A stretch of 20,209 nt of DNA from the NCBI GenBank assembly GCA_947442905.1, contig CANEWV010000002.1, positions 1 to 20,209 on the forward strand. Direction: 5' to 3'. The notes below the pieces were generated by a model. The model had not been told where the DNA came from and searched no databases. It saw only the letters and a list, made by a program, of their open reading frames with translations. The stretch comes from Chitinophagaceae bacterium. Its GTDB lineage: Bacteria > Bacteroidota > Bacteroidia > Chitinophagales > Chitinophagaceae. Below, one piece after another: positions 13,610 to 20,209 of this stretch. The translations under genes and the position numbers were made by a program. Positions within the stretch are counted from its first letter, which is position 1. Every line of letters starts with the position of its first letter.

Positions 13610-15163
13610 ATGCTTGTAAAAACTATGGGTGCAGCAGTAATGGGCGTTGACGCCATCACCATCATTGTAGAAGTAAATGTTAGTATGGGTCAGGGCTATC
13701 AAATTGTTGGCCTTCCGGATATTGCTATTAAAGAAAGTTTACAAAGAACAGAGAGCGCTATTAAATCGAATGGCTTTAGTATGCCACGCATTAAAGTGGT
13801 CATCAATTTAGCGCCAGCAGATATCAAAAAAACGGGCGCTGCATTTGACCTACCCATTGCCATTGGTATACTAGCCGCTAGTGATCAACTTATCCAAGAA
13901 GCACAAATTCATAAGTACATGCTCATGGGAGAACTTGGTTTAGACGGAACCATTCATCCCATCAGGGGTGCACTGGCCATGGCCATTCGGGCTAAAAAAG
14001 AAAATGCACTTGGCATTATTTTACCCGCTGCCAATGCCAATGAAGCGTCCATGGTAAAAGGACTAAACGTTTATGGCGTGGCGCATTTACAAGAAGTGGT
14101 CAACTTTTTTGCTGCTGGAACTTGTACCCCCACGCACCAAATACACCCTGAAACTTTTTTAAACACAGACCCTTCCCTTTCAAATATCGATTTTAGCGAA
14201 GTGAGTGGGCAAGACAATATTAAACGCGCCCTAGAAATTGCGGCGGCTGGGTCACACAATGTGATTTTAATTGGACCGCCTGGCGCAGGAAAAACCATGC
14301 TAGCAAAAAGACTCCCTAGCATTTTGCCACCCTTAAATGTGGCAGAAGCCCTAGAAACAACCCAGATATATAGTGTAGCTGGAAAGTTAGCCCCGGGCTC
14401 CTATTTGGTGCAATCAAGACCTTTTAGGTCACCTCATCATACCATTTCAGACATTGCACTCATTGGCGGCGGTAGTCATCCACAACCCGGCGAAATATCG
14501 TTGGCGCATAATGGTGTTTTGTTTTTAGATGAACTACCAGAATTTAAAAGATCTGTTTTAGAAGTGCTCCGTCAACCCATGGAAGAGCGGATGGTAAGCC
14601 TTGCTAGAGCAAGTATGTCGCTCACATACCCAGCCAACTTTATGCTAATAGCCTCCATGAACCCCTGCCCTTGTGGTTATTTCAATCATCCAACAAAATC
14701 ATGCAGCTGTCCGGCGGGCGCCGTAGAAAAATATTTAAATCGGGTGTCGGGTCCGTTACTCGACCGCATAGATCTTCATGTAGAAGTAACTCCCGTAACA
14801 CATCATGAACTGGATCGCAGCTCCCGGCCATCAGAATCAAATAGCATTAGAGAAAGGGTTTTAGCGGCTAGGGCCATTCAAAAAAACAGATACGAACACT
14901 GCGCCAATACCTATACCAACGCACAAATTTCAAATAAAGAATTGGCTGATTTTTGTCCACTGGGGACAAATAGCAAAGCCATATTAGCGGCAGCTATGGA
15001 AAAATTAAACTTGAGTGCCAGAGCTTATCACCGCATCATTAAAGTAAGTAGGACCATTGCAGATTTAGCAGGCGCACCACACATTTTACCTGAACATATC
15101 GCAGAAGCCGTCCAGTACCGTACACTAGACCGGGCCAATTGGAGCGCTAGTGGCGGGGGTTAA
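13610..15163 (+). CDS. comM: ComM / YifB family Mg-chelatase-like AAA+ ATPase
   Basis: ComM is a hexameric helicase that promotes branch migration during natural transformation; in species not known to be competent it is still widespread. The N-terminal third (1-180) is the Lon-like domain typical of YifB (MGQGYQIVGLPDIAIKESLQR). The AAA+ module has Walker A GPPGAGKT at 222-229 and Walker B LFLDELPEF, and the segment MNPCPCGYF...KSCSCP supplies four cysteines for a zinc site. SGPLLDRIDLHVEV contains the arginine-finger region, and a helical C-terminal Mg_chelatase_C domain ends the protein. At 517 residues it is standard. With radA and comF it is the third transformation-associated gene in the window, though none of the three is adjacent to another except radA-comF. 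Confidence 0.95.
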   Translation: MLVKTMGAAVMGVDAITIIVEVNVSMGQGYQIVGLPDIAIKESLQRTESAIKSNGFSMPRIKVVINLAPADIKKTGAAFDLPIAIGILAASDQLIQEAQIHKYMLMGELGLDGTIHPIRGALAMAIRAKKENALGIILPAANANEASMVKGLNVYGVAHLQEVVNFFAAGTCTPTHQIHPETFLNTDPSLSNIDFSEVSGQDNIKRALEIAAAGSHNVILIGPPGAGKTMLAKRLPSILPPLNVAEALETTQIYSVAGKLAPGSYLVQSRPFRSPHHTISDIALIGGGSHPQPGEISLAHNGVLFLDELPEFKRSVLEVLRQPMEERMVSLARASMSLTYPANFMLIASMNPCPCGYFNHPTKSCSCPAGAVEKYLNRVSGPLLDRIDLHVEVTPVTHHELDRSSRPSESNSIRERVLAARAIQKNRYEHCANTYTNAQISNKELADFCPLGTNSKAILAAAMEKLNLSARAYHRIIKVSRTIADLAGAPHILPEHIAEAVQYRTLDRANWSASGGG

Positions 15164-15182
15164 GCAAATATCAATACATGAA

Positions 15183-15563
15183 CTAATACTGGCCTGTATT
15201 TAAAAGCACAAGCGTGCAAGCATCCATGGTTTCAATCCCTTTTTGCTTTGCCACCATCGTAAATGCTTCATTTTCGGTACCCGGATTAAAAATAATACGT
15301 TTAGGCGCCAATGAAAACAAATAAGGTATCAGTGCGTGCTGAGCCGCAGGGTTCACATACAATGTAATGGTATGGATATCTGTTAATACGGGCTCGCCGG
15401 TAACAATGGGCGTATCATCTATATGACCTGGTTTAAGACCTATGCACGCAACAGGATGTCCATGCGCTACTAATAATTTTGTAGCTAAATAACTATAACG
15501 CTCCGGATTTTCGGAAGCGCCAATGATTAAAGTTTTTTTAGGGTTGCTAGGTTGTGCTGTCAT
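15183..15563 (-). CDS. CoA-binding domain protein (small Rossmann-fold)
   Basis: This 126-residue protein consists of a single CoA-binding Rossmann domain like the N-terminal part of succinyl-CoA synthetase alpha. KKTLIIGASENPERYSYLAT holds the glycine-containing nucleotide loop, and NPAAQHAL and RIIFNPGTENE match the family. Stand-alone members (YccU-like) bind CoA in vitro but their role is unknown. The ATG at 15563 is the only suitable start, directly ahead of the first beta strand, and lies 4 nt after an exact -7 box. The gene converges with comM, leaving 19 nt between the stops. Confidence 0.88.
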   Translation of the reverse strand: MTAQPSNPKKTLIIGASENPERYSYLATKLLVAHGHPVACIGLKPGHIDDTPIVTGEPVLTDIHTITLYVNPAAQHALIPYLFSLAPKRIIFNPGTENEAFTMVAKQKGIETMDACTLVLLNTGQY

Positions 15564-15567
15564 TTTT

Positions 15568-15575
15568 CAAAGATA
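15568..15575 (-). promoter_or_regulatory. -7 promoter element of the CoA-binding protein gene
   Basis: On the minus strand this is TATCTTTG, an exact TAnnTTTG match, with only 4 nt before the ATG, so the start of transcription should coincide with the start codon. TTTC about 18 bp upstream could serve as a degenerate -33 element. Confidence 0.5.
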
Positions 15576-15660
15576 CATACTAAATGATCAAATGAAAGCA
15601 GGGCTTATACCCTGGCGATTTTCAATGAAATTATTTTTTACGTATTGTCGAAATATATTT

Positions 15661-15668
15661 TAACTTTA
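15661..15668 (+). promoter_or_regulatory. Possible -7 element of the histone-like gene
   Basis: TAACTTTA matches TAnnTTTG except at the last base. It would leave a leader of about 30 nt, rich in A and C and without a Shine-Dalgarno-like sequence, before the ATG at 15704. A T-run near 15633-15639 might act as the -33 region, but this is weak. Confidence 0.3.
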
Positions 15669-15703
15669 CAATTCAACTTTTAACCCAAACAAACAACAAT
15701 ACC

Positions 15704-16276
15704 ATGGCAAAAGCAAAAAAAGCCGCTCCAAAAAAAGCTGCTGCAAAAAAACCAGCTGCTAAAAAAGCAGTAAAAAAAGCCGCTCCTAAAAAAGCTGCTG
15801 CTAAAAAACCGGCTGCTAAAAAAGCAGTGAAAAAAGCCGCTCCTAAAAAAGCTGTTGCAAAAAAACCAGCTGCTAAAAAAGCTGTGAAAAAAGCCGCTCC
15901 TAAAAAAGCTGTTGCAAAAAAACCAGCTGCTAAAAAAGCTGTGAAAAAAGCTGCTCCTAAAAAAGCTGCTGCAAAAAAACCAGTAGCTAAAAAGGCTGTG
16001 AAAAAAGCAGTAAAAAAAGTAGCTCCTAAAAAAGCTGTAGCTAAAAAACCAACTGCTAAAAAAGCTGCTGCAAAAAAGCCAGTAGCAAAAAAAGTAGCCG
16101 CTCCTAAAAAAGCTGCTGCAAAAAAGCCAGTAGCAAAAAAAGTAGCTCCTAAAAAAGCTGTGAAAAAAGCCGCTCCTAAAAAAGTAGCAGCTCCTGCTCC
16201 AGTTGCAGCACCAGCGCCAGTTGTAGCCCCTACGCTATTTGAAGCGCCAGCAACAACTGAAACGCCAAACGCTTAA
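15704..16276 (+). CDS. Lysine/alanine-rich histone H1-like DNA-binding protein
   Basis: The protein (190 aa) consists almost wholly of Ala, Lys, Pro and Val in KKAAPKKAAAKKP-type repeats, like the C-terminal tail of histone H1 and the bacterial H1-like proteins. Such tails bind and condense DNA without sequence specificity. Residues 7-101 hold five near-identical 19-residue units (AAPKKAAAKKPAAKKAVKK), then the pattern becomes irregular. The last 35 or so residues change to an uncharged AAPAPVAAPAPVVAPTLFEAP tail ending TTETPNA. There is no globular domain, signal peptide or cysteine. A nucleoid-associated role is inferred from composition, and an RNA- or ribosome-binding role cannot be excluded. 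It has its own strong terminator, consistent with a single-gene, probably highly expressed unit. Confidence 0.85.
   Translation: MAKAKKAAPKKAAAKKPAAKKAVKKAAPKKAAAKKPAAKKAVKKAAPKKAVAKKPAAKKAVKKAAPKKAVAKKPAAKKAVKKAAPKKAAAKKPVAKKAVKKAVKKVAPKKAVAKKPTAKKAAAKKPVAKKVAAPKKAAAKKPVAKKVAPKKAVKKAAPKKVAAPAPVAAPAPVVAPTLFEAPATTETPNA
15722..16006 (+). repeat. Five tandem 57-bp units in the histone-like gene
   Basis: Each unit codes for one 19-residue Ala/Lys/Pro repeat and contains several runs of six or seven A. The third and fourth units are nearly or fully identical at the DNA level, which suggests recent duplication, while others differ at synonymous sites. Copy number is a likely strain variable and a possible assembly error in short-read data. 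Confidence 0.85.
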
Positions 16277-16302
16277 TTGAATATCCGAACAACAGTTCGT
16301 CT

Positions 16303-16347
16303 AATAAAAAAAATCCTGTTACGTATAGTAGCAGGATTTTTTTTATT
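16303..16347. terminator. Long terminator hairpin after the histone-like gene
   Basis: Arms 16303-16318 and 16332-16347 are perfect complements over 16 bp: AATA8TCCTG-type sequence facing CAGGAT8ATT. Pairing extends inward, with one G-U pair, to a 5-nt loop at 16323-16327. The A8 and T8 tracts on either side make it usable on both strands. It begins 26 nt after the stop codon and separates the gene from the metalloprotease. Confidence 0.85.
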
Positions 16348-16349
16348 GC

Positions 16350-16357
16350 TATCTTTA
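16350..16357 (+). promoter_or_regulatory. Possible -7 element of the metalloprotease gene
   Basis: TATCTTTA is one base from TAnnTTTG and starts 3 nt after the terminator hairpin. It would leave a leader of roughly 38 nt before the ATG at 16401. No convincing -33 element. Confidence 0.35.
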
Positions 16358-16400
16358 AAGGACTACACACTGTAGTTATCCAAACTCAAAAAACAAAACC

Positions 16401-18803
16401 ATGCGCCGTTTTCTTTTTTTAATGCTTCTTGTAATTCCTTCGCTCGCATTTGCACAAACAGCAAATTCTGTTTTTGAAAAAACTAAAAACATGAAGCGCC
16501 AATCCGGATTTTTTACTTTTTACGTAGATGAAACCACCGGAAAAATATGGTTAGACATTGATAAAATTGGACAAGAATTTTTACTCGTTAATTCATTGCC
16601 TGCTGGTTTAGGATCTAATGATATTGGGCTTGACAGAGGACAAATTGGAGATACTAAAATTGTATTTTTTGAGCGCGTGGGTAAAAAATTATTACTAGTG
16701 CAACCCAACTATGATTACCGCGCCAGTAGCACCGATAAAAATGAAAAAAGAGCCGTGAAAGAATCTTTTGCAAGTTCTACCATTGGGTCTTTTGTTATTG
16801 AAGAAGAGCAAACGGGTCATTTATTAGTGGATGCTACTTCCTTTTTTGTAAAAGACGTGCATGGTGCTGCAGATAAAATTAAAAGCATGCGTCAAGGAAC
16901 CTATTCGTTTAACGAACCTCGTTCTGCGATGTATTTTGCCAACACAAAAAACTTCCCCCTCAATTCAGAATTTGAAGCCAGCATTACATTTATTGGTGGC
17001 TCAGACGCAGGCAGATTTGTAACAACGGTAACACCTTCACCAGAAGCGATTACGCTCCGCATGCATACTTCCTTTGTTCAACTTCCTGATAATCAGTACA
17101 AACCAAGACAGTATGATATCAGAAGTGGGTATTTTGGCATTTCTTATTTCGACTATAGTTCGGATTTTACCACGCCCATTCAGCAGCGTTTCATTTCAAG
17201 ACATCGACTCGCTAAAAAGGATCCAACTGCACAGGTTAGCGAACCCGTTGCGCCCATTATATACTATTTAGATAACGGTACGCCAGAACCTATCAGGTCT
17301 GCACTATTGGAAGGCGGCCGCTGGTGGAATCAAGCTTTTGAAGCTGCAGGCTATAAAAATGCATTTATTGTAAAGGTACTTCCTGATAGTTGCGACCCCA
17401 TGGATATCAGATACAATATGATCAATTGGGTGCACCGTTCTACACGCGGTTGGAGTTATGGCGCTACCGTAACGGACCCGCGCACTGGAGAAATCATTAA
17501 AGGTCAGGTTTCATTAGGCTCACTACGCGTTAGACAAGACTATTTAATTTTTACAGGATTACTAGCCCCCTACGAAACAGGAAAGCCGGTACCTAATACT
17601 ATGAGAGAAGCAGCGCTTCAGCGTTTACGTCAACTCTCTGCACACGAAATTGGACATACCTTAGGATTACAACATAACTATGCATCAAGTTATAACGATC
17701 GAGCTTCTGTAATGGACTATCCGCATCCTAATATTTTTATCAATGAAAAAGGAGAGATGGATTTTTCTAAAGTGTATACCAACGCTATTGGTGAGTGGGA
17801 TAAAAGAGCCATCATGTATGGATACCAAGATTTTGACAAAAGCATCAACGAAAATAATGCACTACAAAATTTATTAGCAGAAAATACAAAGCAAGGACTC
17901 TTATTTATTGCCGATGCCGACGCGCGCGCTGCGAGTGGCTTTCACCCCTATGCACATTTATGGGACAACGAAAAAGATGCAACCGTAGGATTAAAAAACA
18001 CACTCGCTGTTAGAGCAAAAGCACTACAAAATTTTTCTGAAAATACCATTAGACCTGGTGCACCCATGGCTACACTTGAAGAGGTACTCGTGCCCGTTTA
18101 TAATTACCACCGTTATCAATTAGAAGCCGTTTGTAAAATTATTGGCGGCACTGATTATAGTTATAGCACCAGAGGTGACGCAACGCAAAAACCAAAAATG
18201 GTAGCGGATGCGGTACAAAAAAATGCACTACAAGTAGCAGTAGGTTGTTTATCACCAAGCATATTAACGATACCCCCTTTTATTGCAGCACAAATTCCTC
18301 CAAGACCTCCTATGTATTATGGTGGTGAATTATTTGCCAAAAGAACCGGTATGAGTTTTGATCCACTTGCAGCAGCAGAAGCTTTAGCAGATTTTGAACT
18401 TGCTTTTTTATGTAATCCAGAAAGAGCAAATAGGTTGGAAATTAATAAAGCAAATGGCGCTAGTATTGGATTTGGAGAAGTGATAGATGCAGTTGTTGCA
18501 GAACTCTTTAAAAAGCCACTCAACAAAGGACTAGAAGAAATAGTAGGCCTTCAAACAAGACAAATGTTAGTGACCTGGTTACTGGGCGTTGCACAGTCTG
18601 AGCAAAGCAATTATCAAGTAAAAGCGATTTGTTCTGAAAAATTAGCAGAGATCAAAAAATGGAGTATGGATCAAATCAAAGCAAACAAATACAAAACACA
18701 TTTTGCTTATTTGATAGACCGCATCGAACATCCAAAAGACATTAGCTTACCTAAGCACAAAGAAATTGCGCCAGGTGCACCTATTGGATGTGATATGGAT
18801 TAG
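16401..18803 (+). CDS. Secreted zinc-dependent metalloprotease (DUF5117/DUF5118-type)
   Basis: The protein has 800 residues. A signal peptide covers about 1-19 (MRRFLFLMLLVIPSLAFAQ). The N-terminal half matches the DUF5118/DUF5117 architecture seen in large Bacteroidota and proteobacterial proteins. The zinc site is HEIGHTLGLQH at 415-425, that is HExxHxxGxxH with H415, H419 and H425 as ligands and E416 as the catalytic base. ASVMDYPHP contains M438, placed as a metzincin Met-turn. The C-terminal part is helical, with no type IX sorting domain evident, so it is more likely periplasmic or outer-membrane-associated than T9SS-exported. The substrate is unknown. The ends of this gene and pdhC converge with 16 nt between the stops. 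Confidence 0.88.
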   Translation: MRRFLFLMLLVIPSLAFAQTANSVFEKTKNMKRQSGFFTFYVDETTGKIWLDIDKIGQEFLLVNSLPAGLGSNDIGLDRGQIGDTKIVFFERVGKKLLLVQPNYDYRASSTDKNEKRAVKESFASSTIGSFVIEEEQTGHLLVDATSFFVKDVHGAADKIKSMRQGTYSFNEPRSAMYFANTKNFPLNSEFEASITFIGGSDAGRFVTTVTPSPEAITLRMHTSFVQLPDNQYKPRQYDIRSGYFGISYFDYSSDFTTPIQQRFISRHRLAKKDPTAQVSEPVAPIIYYLDNGTPEPIRSALLEGGRWWNQAFEAAGYKNAFIVKVLPDSCDPMDIRYNMINWVHRSTRGWSYGATVTDPRTGEIIKGQVSLGSLRVRQDYLIFTGLLAPYETGKPVPNTMREAALQRLRQLSAHEIGHTLGLQHNYASSYNDRASVMDYPHPNIFINEKGEMDFSKVYTNAIGEWDKRAIMYGYQDFDKSINENNALQNLLAENTKQGLLFIADADARAASGFHPYAHLWDNEKDATVGLKNTLAVRAKALQNFSENTIRPGAPMATLEEVLVPVYNYHRYQLEAVCKIIGGTDYSYSTRGDATQKPKMVADAVQKNALQVAVGCLSPSILTIPPFIAAQIPPRPPMYYGGELFAKRTGMSFDPLAAAEALADFELAFLCNPERANRLEINKANGASIGFGEVIDAVVAELFKKPLNKGLEEIVGLQTRQMLVTWLLGVAQSEQSNYQVKAICSEKLAEIKKWSMDQIKANKYKTHFAYLIDRIEHPKDISLPKHKEIAPGAPIGCDMD

Positions 18804-18819
18804 TAAACGCTATAACAGC

Positions 18820-20209
18820 TTATACCAACATACGTAAAGGCTCTTCTAATAAAGATTTCAATGTTTGTAAGAAAGCGGCTCCTGCTGCACCATCCACAAC
18901 ACGGTGGTCGCAACTGAGGGTCACTTTCATCACATTGCCCGGTACCACTTGACCATTTTTTACTACCGGTACTTGTGCAATACCACCTACTGCAAGAATA
19001 CATGCATCTGGTGGATTGATGATGGCTGTAAATTCATCTACGCCAAACATACCTAAGTTAGAAATGGTAAATGTGCTGCCTTCCCAATCGGCAGGTTGTA
19101 ATTTTTTATCTTTTGCTTTTTGCGCAAAACCTTTTACAGTAACACCGATTTCACTGAGTGATTTGGTGTCTGCAAAACGTACAACTGGAACCAGTAAACC
19201 TTCGTCTACCGCAACAGCAATACCAATATTTACATGATGGTTGGTACGAATGGTATCACCAAGCCAGCTGCTATTAATTTTTGGATGTTGTTTTAATGAA
19301 AGTGCTGTTGCTTTAACAACCATATCATTGAAACTAATTTTTACAGGCGCCACTTCATTAATTTTTGTACGCGCTGCAACAGCTGCGTCCATATCAATGG
19401 TCATGGTGATATAAAAATGTGGGGCCGTAAATAAGCTTTCACTTAAACGGCGCGCAATGGTTTTGCGCATTTGAGAAACCGGCTGGTCTTCAAAACTCAC
19501 TACACCTTGTTGTGCAGCTGAAACAAATGCTGGAGCAGCAGCGCTTGCTGCTGGAGTTACAGATGCAGTAGCTGGAACATATCCGTCAATATCAAATTTG
19601 GTGATACGTCCATTATCGCCAGTTCCTTTTACATATTTTAAATCAATGCCACGCTCTTCTGCCATTTTTCTGGCAAGTGGGCTAGCAAAAATTCGTCCTT
19701 CGTTAACAACCACCTGAGCAGCAGGTGCAGCAGCAGTTGCCTGAGTAGGGGCTGTTGGAGCCGCAGCTGGGCTTGCCGCAGGTGCAGTAGCAGCAGGTGC
19801 TGCAGCGGTTGCGCCATTTTTTACAGCGGCAACAATTGCATCCACATTTGTACCAGCAGCACCAATCACGCAAAGTAAATCGTTTACTAAAATTTTCTCT
19901 CCCGCTTTTGCGCCTTGGTATAATAAAATACCATCTTTATAACTTTCAAGTTCCATGGTTGCTTTATCGGTTTCGATATCCGCTAACACTTCCCCTTTTT
20001 TTACAGTATCTCCTACATTTTTTTGCCAACCTGCAATTACCCCTTCGGTCATGGTATCGCTTAAGCGTGGCATAAGTACTACTTCATCCATAGCTGCCAC
20101 ATCAAGTGCAGGACTTGCAGACGCTGCAACAGGTGTAGCAGTTGCTGTAGCTGGTGCAGGCTCCGTAGCAGGCGCTGCAGCCGGTGTACCCGCTCCAACA
20201 GATGCTATC
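18820..20209 (-). CDS. pdhC: Pyruvate dehydrogenase E2 (dihydrolipoamide acetyltransferase), 5' end outside window
   Basis: E2 forms the core of the pyruvate dehydrogenase complex and moves acetyl groups from lipoyl-lysine to CoA. The frame stays open to the window edge, so the N-terminus is missing. An in-frame GTG at 20100 is internal: the residues before it are an Ala/Pro/Thr linker, which implies another lipoyl domain upstream. Visible in order are that linker, a lipoyl domain with DKA lysine (ETDKATMELES), an Ala/Pro-rich flexible linker, the E3/E1-binding domain (FASPLARKMAEERGIDLKYVKGTGDNGRI) and the catalytic acyltransferase domain ending with DHRVVDG, whose His and Asp are the catalytic pair. 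A 2-oxoglutarate or branched-chain E2 is the alternative; the multi-lipoyl form and Ala/Pro linkers favour pyruvate. Confidence 0.9.
   Translation of the reverse strand, partial: IASVGAGTPAAAPATEPAPATATATPVAASASPALDVAAMDEVVLMPRLSDTMTEGVIAGWQKNVGDTVKKGEVLADIETDKATMELESYKDGILLYQGAKAGEKILVNDLLCVIGAAGTNVDAIVAAVKNGATAAAPAATAPAASPAAAPTAPTQATAAAPAAQVVVNEGRIFASPLARKMAEERGIDLKYVKGTGDNGRITKFDIDGYVPATASVTPAASAAAPAFVSAAQQGVVSFEDQPVSQMRKTIARRLSESLFTAPHFYITMTIDMDAAVAARTKINEVAPVKISFNDMVVKATALSLKQHPKINSSWLGDTIRTNHHVNIGIAVAVDEGLLVPVVRFADTKSLSEIGVTVKGFAQKAKDKKLQPADWEGSTFTISNLGMFGVDEFTAIINPPDACILAVGGIAQVPVVKNGQVVPGNVMKVTLSCDHRVVDGAAGAAFLQTLKSLLEEPLRMLV

Noticed and set aside
15722..16006. CRISPR-like array
   Set aside because: The repeats are contiguous, in frame and protein-coding, with no unique spacers. 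No other regularly spaced repeats were seen in the window.
15704..16180. Programmed -1 frameshift sites (A-AAA-AAG) in the histone-like gene
   Set aside because: The A-runs are read as AAA AAA G in frame, which is not the phase needed for the classic slippery heptamer; only random slippage remains possible.
18820..20100. GTG at 20100 as the start of pdhC
   Set aside because: The frame is open to the window end and encodes an Ala/Pro linker there, which shows that at least one more domain lies upstream.

Overview
The window looks like a chromosomal segment of a Bacteroidota bacterium, most likely family Chitinophagaceae. The reasons are the PorT-type outer-membrane protein of the type IX secretion/gliding system, a PSP1/RicT protein with a cysteine-rich N-terminus, a MutS-family protein without mismatch-recognition domains, the Bacteroidota form of dihydroorotase (QxH instead of HxH), near absence of Shine-Dalgarno sequences, and several copies of the TAnnTTTG -7 promoter element used by this phylum. 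The genus call is inference. No rRNA, tRNA, CRISPR array, insertion sequence or prophage gene was seen, and the content is mostly conserved housekeeping.

Layout. Positions 1-603 hold the 3' end of an RNase G/E gene. The only long gene-free stretch, 604-1095, follows and carries two hairpin terminators and a promoter placed about 30 nt before the second, which together look like a very small RNA gene. From 1096 to 6547 all genes are on the plus strand: radA, comF, a secreted glutathione-peroxidase-like protein, holB (DNA polymerase III delta') and ricT. From 6507 to 9234 the strands alternate: a class III aminotransferase (minus), a gamma-carbonic-anhydrase-like protein (plus) and rsgA (minus), with 3' ends that touch or overlap. 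From 9379 to 15163 runs a plus-strand block: ubiE/menG overlapping porT, pyrC, a short MutS-like ATPase, and comM. A small CoA-binding protein (minus), a lysine/alanine-rich histone-H1-like protein (plus), a secreted HExxH metalloprotease (plus) and the 3' part of a pyruvate dehydrogenase E2 gene (minus, open at the window end) complete the segment.

How the genes relate. Several act on DNA recombination, uptake or replication (radA, comF, comM, holB, MutS-like, histone-like). Others act on RNA and ribosomes (rng, rsgA, ricT) or on central metabolism (ubiE, pyrC, pdhC, aminotransferase). ubiE-porT and pyrC-mutS-like look co-transcribed from overlap or spacing. I do not see a clearly new multi-gene system. 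The items most worth a second look are the small promoter-terminator unit near 853-939, the cysteine-less delta' subunit, the repeat-rich tails of RicT and the histone-like protein, the nested inverted repeats inside the gamma-carbonic-anhydrase gene, and promoters so close to start codons that leaderless mRNAs are expected.
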